A DNA stretch of 30,566 bases. Source: CAYMEV01 sp964389675 [NCBI: uncultured Candidatus Sumerlaeota bacterium] (GTDB taxonomy: Bacteria; CAYMEV01). A program made the translations under genes and the position numbers. Each line of letters starts with the position of its first letter. Positions within the stretch are counted from its first letter, which is position 1. The notes under the pieces are model-generated. The model was not told the origin of the DNA, did no database searches, and was given only the letters and a program-made list of their open reading frames with translations. The DNA lies in contig CAYMEV010000032.1 of assembly GCA_964389675.1 (NCBI GenBank), positions 1-30,566 of the forward strand. Direction: 5' to 3'. Shown here one piece after another: positions 1 through 7,225 of this stretch.

Positions 1-1
1 A

Positions 2-1321
2 TACTCAGCATGGAACCCTCAGAGAAATAATTATGTAACGGACGCATATCTTCCGAGAAACGGGTCTCCGTATCCTCAAGATCAAGAAATAGACAGTGAA
101 ACAGACAAATGCTTTTATAATATCTGGGAATGGCAGGAGGATGAATATGGAAATACATATATAGATTTTGACGAAGAGAAGTTGAATGGACTGGGAGAAC
201 TTCAGGAGAATTATGTAAAGAGGGTTGTTCAGAGCATACCTTTTGACTGCTGGAATGTAATATTTGAGATAGAGAATGAGCCTAAAGCTGTAATAGCAAA
301 TACCGATCTGGCAGATTACAACCTCTCGGCAAGGTGGAGCTATCAGGTGGCCTGCTGGATAAAGGAAGTAAGGCCTAAAGCCCTGGTAGCATTCAATGCC
401 CATGGCAGCCTATCAATAAGGAGAGCACTCTTTACACTGGATCAGGGAAGCGACAGGATGATAGACATAGTATCCATACATGCTTCATATGGTGCAGGCA
501 TTAATGACCACTGGCAGCTTGATGACCCCGATGGCCCTCCATATAATGGAGACTATACAGCATGGGAAAATGCCGAGAAGGGTTATATTCTGGATGCTTT
601 GGACAGGATAAGGGAGGATGATAATGCCCCTGTCAGCTCAAGGTTCTACATCATAGACAGCGATGGTGATTATGGAGATTTTGATTCTCCCAATGGTGTA
701 TATGATCAGAGTCCTGACAGGGTAAGGCAGATTGCAGGTATTGCCTCATTATTCGGGGCAGGGTATAACAATAAGTATTCCTCTATAACAAATTATAATG
801 CTCCTGTATTTGATCAAGATGATCTTGTTGAATTCAATAACTGTATAAATGATAGGTTTTTTGATGAAGAACAGGACTGGAAATACGGTATGTATAATAC
901 ATATCCAGATGATTACAGAAGAAGCTATTTTGAAAATAATGCCATCAGGTGTATTGCCCAGACCCCTATAATTAAAAGCAAGGATGTTTCATACAGTCTT
1001 ATATTCCATGTAATAAACAATGGAACCTGGGAGGATCTTGAACCTCCATTTTATATGTATGATAAAACTACCGGAACAACCAGTAAAATCTCAGAAACAC
1101 TGGATAAAGTGTATCCTGCCTGGGATTGGACCATTCCGATAAATAATCTTGGCAATGAACATAAAAAGATATTAACAATGACCTTTCCGCCTTCCCGTGG
1201 TGATTTTATAGTTCATGAGCTATTTTTAATAAAGAATCCATCTCCGGAGCAGAATCCTTTTGTTTATGACAGAATAGGCGGGGATGTCCTTTTTGTAGTT
1301 GTGAATCTGTCAGAGGACTAA
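2..1321 (+). CDS. Glycoside-hydrolase-like TIM-barrel protein, 5'-truncated
   Basis: The reading frame is open from the left edge, so the start lies outside the window; a TTG at 182 is internal, not the start. The segment FEIENEP, following a hydrophobic strand and a WN pair, matches the strand-4 acid/base motif of clan GH-A glycosidases (Glu of NEP). A later segment, FYIIDSDGD, sits where the strand-7 nucleophile Glu is expected but shows Asp. The last 120 or so residues look like a beta-rich accessory domain ending in VLFVVVNLSED. It probably acts on a polysaccharide outside the cytoplasm, but the signal peptide would be off the window. The family within GH-A is not identified and activity is uncertain because of the Asp. 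A strong hairpin terminator follows the stop directly. Confidence 0.6.
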   Translation, partial: YSAWNPQRNNYVTDAYLPRNGSPYPQDQEIDSETDKCFYNIWEWQEDEYGNTYIDFDEEKLNGLGELQENYVKRVVQSIPFDCWNVIFEIENEPKAVIANTDLADYNLSARWSYQVACWIKEVRPKALVAFNAHGSLSIRRALFTLDQGSDRMIDIVSIHASYGAGINDHWQLDDPDGPPYNGDYTAWENAEKGYILDALDRIREDDNAPVSSRFYIIDSDGDYGDFDSPNGVYDQSPDRVRQIAGIASLFGAGYNNKYSSITNYNAPVFDQDDLVEFNNCINDRFFDEEQDWKYGMYNTYPDDYRRSYFENNAIRCIAQTPIIKSKDVSYSLIFHVINNGTWEDLEPPFYMYDKTTGTTSKISETLDKVYPAWDWTIPINNLGNEHKKILTMTFPPSRGDFIVHELFLIKNPSPEQNPFVYDRIGGDVLFVVVNLSED

Positions 1322-1328
1322 GAACCAA

Positions 1329-1361
1329 AGGCAACAGCAGCACGGTGCTGTTGCCTCTTCC
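1329..1361 (+). terminator. Rho-independent terminator of the glycoside-hydrolase-like gene
   Basis: An 11-bp perfect stem (1329-1339 with 1346-1356) closes a 6-base loop 8 bases after the stop codon. It is followed by a pyrimidine-rich tail with only short T runs. Confidence 0.8.
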
Positions 1362-1782
1362 TTGAAGGTAAAGAGGATATCCCTTGTCTGGATCATCTCC
1401 CCCTGCATTGCCTTTATGATAAGCTATTTTCTGATGATACTGGCAAATCCAGTTTTATAAGATGAAATGACTCTGTCAGATCTGTAATGAAAGCCTTAAT
1501 ATATCATTTCGATATATTTTTATAATCCGTGAATTGATAGGGGCATAAAACTATGAATTCTACCGGATGCTAATTGGATGATGTATAATGATATGCTTTA
1601 AGCAGCAAAACCATGGGCTTTTCAGGATTATCGAGAGCCATAGAGAAAGCCAGGGTGCCGATTATACTGGCCTTTGTGAAATAAGGGCTAAGCTCAATAA
1701 TTATATCAGATTGCTCCTGAGGGTATTACCTATGAAGTGATCCATGAAATTATTTCCTTTATAAAGATATTAGTTTAAGTGC
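1361..1782. other. Non-coding stretch, no recognisable gene
   Basis: About 420 bases with no plausible start, ribosome site and open frame together. A short plus frame around 1610-1735 reads like decayed coding sequence (IIESHRESQG...), but it has no start and I recognise no family. Together with the remnant just downstream, the stretch looks like degenerating DNA. Confidence 0.5.
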
Positions 1783-1944
1783 CTAAAATACCCATTCCAG
1801 CCTGACTCTGTATTCATCTGTGATTATTCCTGATGTAGAGATGCACTCAAGCAAATAGAAGTAATTCCCCCGCTTAATACTGTCATTGAAAATATATAGA
1901 TGAGGGATTGAGGAATTTGCAATTATAGCTTTAATATATAATGA
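1783..1944 (-). pseudogene. C-terminal remnant of an LPVE/EWxF-type surface protein
   Basis: The minus strand reads about 50 codons ending in EYRVRLEWVF and a TAG at 1783-1785. This lines up without gaps over the last 40 or so residues of the SBBP propeller protein at 24724-26889, which ends EYRSRIEWLF: shared SS-P, Y-F-D, K, G-Y-Y-L, ST-G, EYR-R-EW-F. There is no start codon and the frame is closed upstream by several stops. A neighbouring frame just upstream, overlapping the 3' end of the next gene, reads EPVKGNHY, possibly more of the same domain after a frameshift. I read it as the tail left by deletion of a paralogous gene. Confidence 0.6.
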
Positions 1945-1965
1945 TTACCTTTAACAGGCTCAAAA

Positions 1966-2358
1966 TCAGAGAAGCTTTCTTGAGCCAGAATAGATCTCTT
2001 CAATATTTATAACTGCTGCTGCATGCCCGGGGAATTTTGGATCAAGCCATTTTTTCATTTCATTGTAGAACCTGCCCTCTGTATGGTATTCAATAGTGCC
2101 TTTTACCTGAAAAGAATCATTTTCAGTGCTGATGAAAAGGACAGCACCTTTGCTTCCTGATCTTATATTTGCCCTTGTCTTGTCAAAATGATTATCAGCT
2201 ATGACTATCCTACCTTCTTCATACAGTTTTACACAGCTGGCATAGATTGCATTTGGAAGAGCTTTTTTATCTACAGTTGCAAAAACAACAGGGCCGTGCC
2301 TGTCATTCCAGGCCTTTATATACTCATTCGGAAGATATTTTTTCACTATTTTCTCCAT
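1966..2358 (-). CDS. Pyridoxamine 5'-phosphate oxidase-like flavin split-barrel protein
   Basis: A 130-residue single-domain protein with the FMN-binding split-barrel pattern: GPVVFATVDKKALPNA at residues 22-37, the strand RIVIADNHFDKTRANI, then GAVLFI and FQVKGTIEYH. Small proteins of this group bind FMN or related cofactors and are usually cytoplasmic oxidoreductases; the substrate cannot be told. The first ATG fits the family's usual start, but I see no strong ribosome site. It lies downstream of serA on the same strand, beyond the serA terminator, so it may have its own promoter. Its 3' end abuts the pseudogene remnant. Confidence 0.75.
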   Translation of the reverse strand: MEKIVKKYLPNEYIKAWNDRHGPVVFATVDKKALPNAIYASCVKLYEEGRIVIADNHFDKTRANIRSGSKGAVLFISTENDSFQVKGTIEYHTEGRFYNEMKKWLDPKFPGHAAAVINIEEIYSGSRKLL

Positions 2359-2392
2359 AAAGATTAGATAAAGTGATCAGAGATCTGATCCA

Positions 2393-2433
2393 TTAAAAAG
2401 TCGTGCCGGGCTGGATTTAGTTCCCAGCCCGGC
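2393..2433 (-). terminator. Rho-independent terminator of serA
   Basis: A 10-bp GC-rich perfect stem (2405-2414 with 2424-2433), 9-base loop, followed on the minus strand after about five bases by a five-T run (2395-2399). It starts 8 bases after the serA stop. Confidence 0.8.
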
Positions 2434-2440
2434 TGAACAG

Positions 2441-3370
2441 CTATTTATTTACCTGAAATGTCCTGTCGCCCTTTTCAAGATAGCCCAGGATCTGATTTGC
2501 AGCTGCCAGGCCTGCATTTGCATTTGCTTCTTTGGTCTGAGCTCCCAGCTTTTTGGCTGTAAAGAATACCCTGTAACCGAATTTTTCAATCATCTCATCC
2601 TTGATATCAGGTGCAATATCTGATGCATATTTCAGGTCAGCCCTCTCTGTAAACAGTTTTAAGAGATCAGCTTCATGAATGACCTCTTTTCTGGCGGTAT
2701 TTATAAGTGTTGCTCCTTTTGGCATTTTTGAGAGGAGTTCATAATTGATGGACTGTTTTGTCTTTTCATTTGCAGGGATATGAAGCGAGATATAATCGCA
2801 TAATGAATAAAGCTCCTGTGCTGACTCAACTGCTTTTACGCCTTCAGATTCAATCTGGTCTTTTGGAATAAAGGGATCATAGGCATATACATCCATGCAA
2901 AAGCCTTTTGCAATACGGCCTACAAGACTGCCGACATGCCCGAAAGCATGAATACCCAGTTTCTTCCCCTTAAGCTCAGTCCCCGCCTGTCCGGTATAAT
3001 GAACTCTTGCCAGGTTCAGCATTAATCCGAATGCAAGCTCTGCCACAGCATTGGAGTTCTGCCCAGGAGTGTTCATAACAACAATGCCTTTTTTAGTTGC
3101 AGCCTCCAGATCAACATTGTCATATCCTGCTCCGGCACGGACTATGATCTTAAGATTGCTTGCAGCAGATATTACTTCTTCTGTAATCTTGTCGCTGCGG
3201 ACAATAACAGCATCCACATCACTTATGGCCTTTAAAAGTTCACTATTATCAGCATATTTTTCCAGCAATAAAAGCTTATAACCGGGGACAGAACTGAAAA
3301 CTTCGCGAATCCCGTTCACTGCTTCAGCTGAAAATGGTTTAACCGTTGCTATCAAAATTTTTTTATTCAT
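2441..3370 (-). CDS. serA: D-3-phosphoglycerate dehydrogenase, short Lys-type (type IIIK)
   Basis: A 309-residue NAD-dependent 2-hydroxyacid dehydrogenase that would oxidise 3-phosphoglycerate at the first step of serine synthesis in the cytoplasm. Visible motifs are VRAGAGYDNVD (about 78-88), the nucleotide-binding loop GIHAFGHVG (139-147, first Gly of GxGxxG replaced by Ala), and NTARKEV with the substrate Arg at about 227. The usual catalytic His of TPHxGA is Lys here (TAKKLGAQTKEA, Lys at about 273), as described for type IIIK enzymes of Entamoeba and seen in Bacteroidetes-like relatives. It has no C-terminal ACT domain, so no serine feedback site. The ATG has a GGGAG-type site 7-8 bases upstream. 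It stands alone: hairpins lie on both sides. Confidence 0.85.
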   Translation of the reverse strand: MNKKILIATVKPFSAEAVNGIREVFSSVPGYKLLLLEKYADNSELLKAISDVDAVIVRSDKITEEVISAASNLKIIVRAGAGYDNVDLEAATKKGIVVMNTPGQNSNAVAELAFGLMLNLARVHYTGQAGTELKGKKLGIHAFGHVGSLVGRIAKGFCMDVYAYDPFIPKDQIESEGVKAVESAQELYSLCDYISLHIPANEKTKQSINYELLSKMPKGATLINTARKEVIHEADLLKLFTERADLKYASDIAPDIKDEMIEKFGYRVFFTAKKLGAQTKEANANAGLAAANQILGYLEKGDRTFQVNK

Positions 3371-3422
3371 AAATATCTCCCGCTTTTATTTTTTTTAGGA
3401 CTATAGTTTTGCCCGTAATCTG

Positions 3423-3449
3423 ATTAAAGGACGGAATTCTTATTCCGTC
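3423..3449 (-). terminator. Probable terminator after the DUF4282 gene
   Basis: An 8-bp perfect stem with a 4-base loop (3430-3437 with 3442-3449), followed on the minus strand by CTTTAAT. The T run is short, so termination may be partial. Confidence 0.5.
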
Positions 3450-3484
3450 AAGAATATAAAGAACTGCTGTCTCAGGCTCTAAAG

Positions 3485-3517
3485 GACCTGAATCTCCTGC
3501 TGTCTCAGGTCTTTTTT
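3485..3517 (+). terminator. Hairpin with T run on the plus strand inside the serA-DUF4282 gap
   Basis: A 7-bp stem (3485-3491 with 3505-3511) followed on the plus strand by six Ts and more T-rich DNA. No plus-strand gene ends here, so it would stop antisense transcription into the DUF4282 gene, or it is only a structured 3' UTR. The 13-mer ctgctgtctcagg occurs twice, at 3464 and 3497. Confidence 0.35.
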
Positions 3518-3827
3518 ATTTTTCCAGTTCTGATCTTTTTAGCTGAACGATCTCTGTTGTATTTTCTGCTACCCTGAAGAGGACTATGATGACCTCAAGC
3601 CAGACCCTTATCATGATAACATATAAAAACCATATAATAGGGCTGATTATAAGCCCGAATATGATGGCAAAAAATTTCCCGGTAGCTATTGAAGAGAACA
3701 GAAAGCCCAAAGCTGCAATAGTAGCGAGAATGATACCGATAATAAATAATACTTTGATTATCTTTACGGTAATGAACTCTGAAAATGAAAGATCAAAAAT
3801 CTTTGCGAAAAAGCCTTTTTCCTGCAT
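3516..3827 (-). CDS. DUF4282 family membrane protein
   Basis: A 103-residue protein with two predicted membrane helices (about 23-47 and 52-80). It matches the DUF4282 pattern: an N-terminal FDLSFSEFITVKIIKVLF segment, then a second helix followed by RVWLEVIIVLFRVAENT. The function of the family is unknown; it is an inner-membrane protein. The ATG is preceded by AAGGAG at 8 bases. It is a single gene between the MATE exporter and serA. Confidence 0.8.
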   Translation of the reverse strand: MQEKGFFAKIFDLSFSEFITVKIIKVLFIIGIILATIAALGFLFSSIATGKFFAIIFGLIISPIIWFLYVIMIRVWLEVIIVLFRVAENTTEIVQLKRSELEK

Positions 3828-3964
3828 AATAATATCTCCTTTTTGTATTTTATAAAAGGAAGTATATCATAAACAAAATAGCAAATGCAAATGGAAGATA
3901 ATTTTATTATTTAGTTGAAATTTTTTATTTTGGATGGCTGTTTTAAGAAAATATTTATTGTCTA

Positions 3965-5317
3965 TCAGGCTTCATTCGGCATGGCGGCCTTTTTCATACT
4001 GGTAAGTATTGATATCCAGATAAAAGCAATGATACCTGCAGTCCAGTCAGTGATAAGCCTTGCTGAAAAGATCCCGGCAATACCGAAAAAATGGTTCCCT
4101 AAATATGATAATGGAATGAGAAGAAGAACAATTCTGATAAAATTCAGAATTGTCGAAAATAGAGGCTTATGCAGACCTGTAAGGAAGAACCCTCCGTAAC
4201 GGTGAATCTCCATCATGCCGTAACCAAAGGATACAGTACGGACATAGAGGATAAATATCTCCGCAACCCTTATATCATCAGTAAAAAGCCCTGCAAGAAA
4301 AGGTGCATTAATATAGAACAGGACAGATACAAATACTCCATAGTAAAAAGCAAACCTTGTGGAATATATCCTTGATTCATGTATCCTGTCAAACCTCTTT
4401 GCACCGAAGTTCTGGCTTACAAAAGGCACAAGGGACATTCCAAGGGCCATTGGAATAATAAAGGCAAACATCTCAATCCTGCTGGCTGCACTTGCACCTG
4501 CAACAGCTGCATTTCCGTGCCGGCTTACCAGGGCTGTGATTATCCCCGCTGAGACCGGCATCAGTATCATGCTTATGCTTCCTGGTATGGCAAATCCCAG
4601 TATATGTTTCCATGTGCTTATAATTGATTCAATTGCAGGGCTTAGCAGATTGAGCAGCCTGTGTTTTCCTGTAAGGAGATAGAAAAGCCAGACAGAACAG
4701 ACAGATTGTGAAATAACTGTAGCAAGCGCTGCCCCTCGGATTCCCATTGCAGGGAACCCGAACCATCCGAATATCATAATCGGGTCCAGAATGCAGTTCA
4801 ATACTGCTCCTGATGCCATAAAAAGGCTTGCTGACCTGGAATCTCCGAGTGATATAAGGATCCCGTTCCCCATCATTGGAAAAGCCATAAATACCGCCCC
4901 AAGATACCATGTTTTCATATAGCCGCTTACAAGCGGCATAGTGAGCTCATCCGCCCCGAGCCTGCTGAAAACGAATGAGATACTGTTATATCCAATAATG
5001 GACATAACAGCAGTAACCAGTACTATAAGCATGACACCATGTGTGACAGTATGGGAGGCTTTCAATGGATCAGCTTTCCCCAGAGCATGGGAAGTGAGTG
5101 TTGTTATGCCTGTTCCGATCCCACCTGCAATAAATGTAACAAGCATAACTACAGGAAAAGTAAAGCCCATTGCAGCAAGCGGATCTGTGCCCAGTTTTGA
5201 TACAAACCATGTATCTGCAAGGTTATAGGTGTTCATGGCTATTGTGCCGACAAGCATCGGGAAGGCCATGCGGAAGAGGGTGCTTTTTACATTATGTTCT
5301 ATCAGTTTTGCCGTCAT
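3965..5317 (-). CDS. MATE family multidrug/cation antiporter
   Basis: A 450-residue polytopic membrane protein with the MATE layout: N-terminal AFPMLVGTIAMNTYNLADTW, then GIGTGITTLTSHALG and LNCILDPIMIFG (about 180-191), and a second half beginning around IPGSISMILMPVSAGI that repeats the six-helix unit. MatE proteins export drugs or metabolites in exchange for Na+ or H+. Length agrees with the family (440-460). The substrate is unknown. The gene is probably monocistronic: about 140 bases separate it from the DUF4282 gene, and 150 from the symporter upstream. Confidence 0.9.
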   Translation of the reverse strand: MTAKLIEHNVKSTLFRMAFPMLVGTIAMNTYNLADTWFVSKLGTDPLAAMGFTFPVVMLVTFIAGGIGTGITTLTSHALGKADPLKASHTVTHGVMLIVLVTAVMSIIGYNSISFVFSRLGADELTMPLVSGYMKTWYLGAVFMAFPMMGNGILISLGDSRSASLFMASGAVLNCILDPIMIFGWFGFPAMGIRGAALATVISQSVCSVWLFYLLTGKHRLLNLLSPAIESIISTWKHILGFAIPGSISMILMPVSAGIITALVSRHGNAAVAGASAASRIEMFAFIIPMALGMSLVPFVSQNFGAKRFDRIHESRIYSTRFAFYYGVFVSVLFYINAPFLAGLFTDDIRVAEIFILYVRTVSFGYGMMEIHRYGGFFLTGLHKPLFSTILNFIRIVLLLIPLSYLGNHFFGIAGIFSARLITDWTAGIIAFIWISILTSMKKAAMPNEA

Positions 5318-5469
5318 GTTTATACTTTAATTTAAGATTCAGGAAAATGACTTTACCACAATTCCATTAATAATGCACAGAAATTAAAACATGACAGTAA
5401 TACAGCTATACTTCCTCTGCTAAAAATTGATCATGATCCTAAATATCGGCTGAATGCCAGTATTATTGC

Positions 5470-6969
5470 CTAATCCGCTTTTCCCCTGTATGTTGCAAGC
5501 GATACAATAACTATTGTTATGATTGAAATACAGAAACCAAAGACAAGGTCAATATGAGTACCCTTGAACAAAGGTATCAGATTTGTGACTATAACAGTGA
5601 GCAAAGCCATGATCATGCCTGATGCAATTCCCTGCTTTGTGGTCTTTTTCCACCAGAGAGAAAAGAAAATGGAGGGGCCGAATACTGCCCCCAGCCCACC
5701 CCAGGCGAACAAAACCATGTGATACACAAGCTGGCTTGTGGCAAGCGCTATTAAAAATGCAAATGCTCCGATCACCAGAGTTGCTATTCTGCTTATCAGG
5801 ACAAGCTTCTTCTCCGAAGCATTTTTATTAAAGATACGGTGATATATATCTTCTGCAACAGCAGAGGTTGAAGACAGAAGCTGAGAGTCCGCAGTCGACA
5901 TCATTGCTGCAATTGCCCCTGATATCATAATCCCTGCAATTACAGGCAAGGCCAGAAACTTCGCCATCATAGGCATAAGCTTCTCAGGGTCATCAAGCTG
6001 TCCGCCGAAGATATTCATATTCATGAACCAGTCGCCTTTAAGGATTGCTTCTGCGGATAATCCGGATGCCATTGAATCCCTGATAATAGCCATTCCTATA
6101 ATGCCTATGAATGTTGCACCCCAGAAAGCAAGTAATGCCCATACTGTTGCTATGAGCATACCCTTCTTCAGTTCCTTCCTGCTCCTGCTTGCCATATAGC
6201 GTGCAAGCAGGTGGGGCTGTCCCATGTAACCGAGACCGATACCCAGGGACCCGACAATGGTCAGGACCAAGGGAAGGCCAGTCTTGACTCCTGTTACAGA
6301 AAGAAGCTGCGGATTGATAAACCTTATATTCTCAGCCATCTTGCCGAAGCCGCCCAGATAGATTATGCCTAATACAGGAAGCACAACAAGGGTAAAAATC
6401 ATAATAATACCCTGAATAAGGTCTGTCCATGCTACAGCAAAGAATCCGCCCATGACTGTGTAGAAGAGTATTACGATTACTCCAATTACCATCCCCCAGA
6501 TTGGAGGTATATCAAAGGCCGCATTCAATACCTTGCCTGCAGCCAGAAACTGTGCAGCAACATATATTGTAAAAAAGAAGATAATAACTGATGCTGAGAT
6601 GATCCTTAACAATTTTGAAGAATCCTTATGCTTGTGTTCCAGGTAATCAGGTATTGTAATTGCATCAAGGTCCTCTGTTTCTGCCCTGAGTTTCCTGGAA
6701 ATAAATACCCAGGAGAATATGATACCGCAGGTACAGCCTATTGCCGGCCATATTCCAAGGAATCCGCTTGCAAGGGCAAGACCGGGAACGCCAATTAATA
6801 GCCAGGCACTTTCCCCGCTTGCTCTTTCTGAAAAGGCAACAACCCATGGATTAAGCTTTCTTCCGGCTATAAAATAATCAGAGATCGTTTTTGAGTATTT
6901 GTATGTAAGCAGCCCAACTATAAAAACAAATAAAAGATATACAATAAAACCTATAAATACAGCATTCAT
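5470..6969 (-). CDS. putP: Sodium/solute symporter, PutP-type
   Basis: A 499-residue member of the sodium:solute symporter family with about 13 membrane helices. N-terminal SDYFIAGRKL, then SGESAWLLIGVPGLALASG (about 52-70), GGFFAVAWTDLIQG and the SGAIAAMMSTADSQLLSSTS segment that carries Na+-site hydroxyl residues. These fit the proline transporter branch best, so Na+-coupled proline uptake is likely, though pantothenate or another solute is possible. Its ATG overlaps the stop of the upstream small peptide by ATGA, implying translational coupling. No clear terminator follows. Confidence 0.85.
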   Translation of the reverse strand: MNAVFIGFIVYLLFVFIVGLLTYKYSKTISDYFIAGRKLNPWVVAFSERASGESAWLLIGVPGLALASGFLGIWPAIGCTCGIIFSWVFISRKLRAETEDLDAITIPDYLEHKHKDSSKLLRIISASVIIFFFTIYVAAQFLAAGKVLNAAFDIPPIWGMVIGVIVILFYTVMGGFFAVAWTDLIQGIIMIFTLVVLPVLGIIYLGGFGKMAENIRFINPQLLSVTGVKTGLPLVLTIVGSLGIGLGYMGQPHLLARYMASRSRKELKKGMLIATVWALLAFWGATFIGIIGMAIIRDSMASGLSAEAILKGDWFMNMNIFGGQLDDPEKLMPMMAKFLALPVIAGIMISGAIAAMMSTADSQLLSSTSAVAEDIYHRIFNKNASEKKLVLISRIATLVIGAFAFLIALATSQLVYHMVLFAWGGLGAVFGPSIFFSLWWKKTTKQGIASGMIMALLTVIVTNLIPLFKGTHIDLVFGFCISIITIVIVSLATYRGKAD

Positions 6970-7073
6970 TTGTTTTCCCTGTCCTCTCTTGAAAATTTGG
7001 CATATGCAATCAAAGCGACAGCCATAATAAATAATGGTGGAACAATGACAAAAAACAGCGTCCAGAAAGGCAT
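6966..7073 (-). CDS. Small symporter-associated membrane peptide (35 residues)
   Basis: A 35-codon gene reading MPFWTLFFVIVPPLF..., with one membrane helix (about residues 4-25) and a charged C-terminus (KFSREDRENK). It has the best ribosome site of this region (AAGGAGGT, 5 bases before ATG) and its TGA overlaps the symporter ATG. Peptides of this size and layout are known directly upstream of SSS and NSS family transporters as small accessory subunits. The role is inferred from position and topology only. Confidence 0.75.
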   Translation of the reverse strand: MPFWTLFFVIVPPLFIMAVALIAYAKFSREDRENK

Positions 7074-7157
7074 ATATACCTCCTTTATTCTTTTTTTTGA
7101 ATTTTAATAAAAAAAATTAAAAAAATCAAGAACAGCAGAAAAATAATAAAATTTAAA

Positions 7158-7187
7158 TTGGACTCAAGTTAAAATGAGTCCTAAAAT
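7158..7187 (+). promoter_or_regulatory. Candidate promoter with overlapping operator palindrome
   Basis: The inverted repeat GGACTCA-N8-TGAGTCC (7160-7181) lies in the AT-rich gap between the symporter unit and the OmpA-like gene. It covers a possible -35 (TTGGAC, 7158) and spacer ahead of TAAAAT (7182-7187, 18-base spacing) on the plus strand. It could be the site of a dimeric regulator acting on either divergent unit. Confidence 0.45.
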
Positions 7188-7225
7188 ATTAGCTATAGAA
7201 AATCATTTAAACAGGCGGTAAAATT

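Noticed and set aside
182-1321. Start of the glycoside-hydrolase-like gene at the TTG at 182.
   Set aside because: The same frame is open to the left edge and the upstream residues fit the family, so the start lies outside the window.
1606-1737. A small plus-strand gene reading IIESHRESQG in the non-coding stretch.
   Set aside because: No start codon with ribosome site, short frame and no recognised family; at most a decayed fragment.
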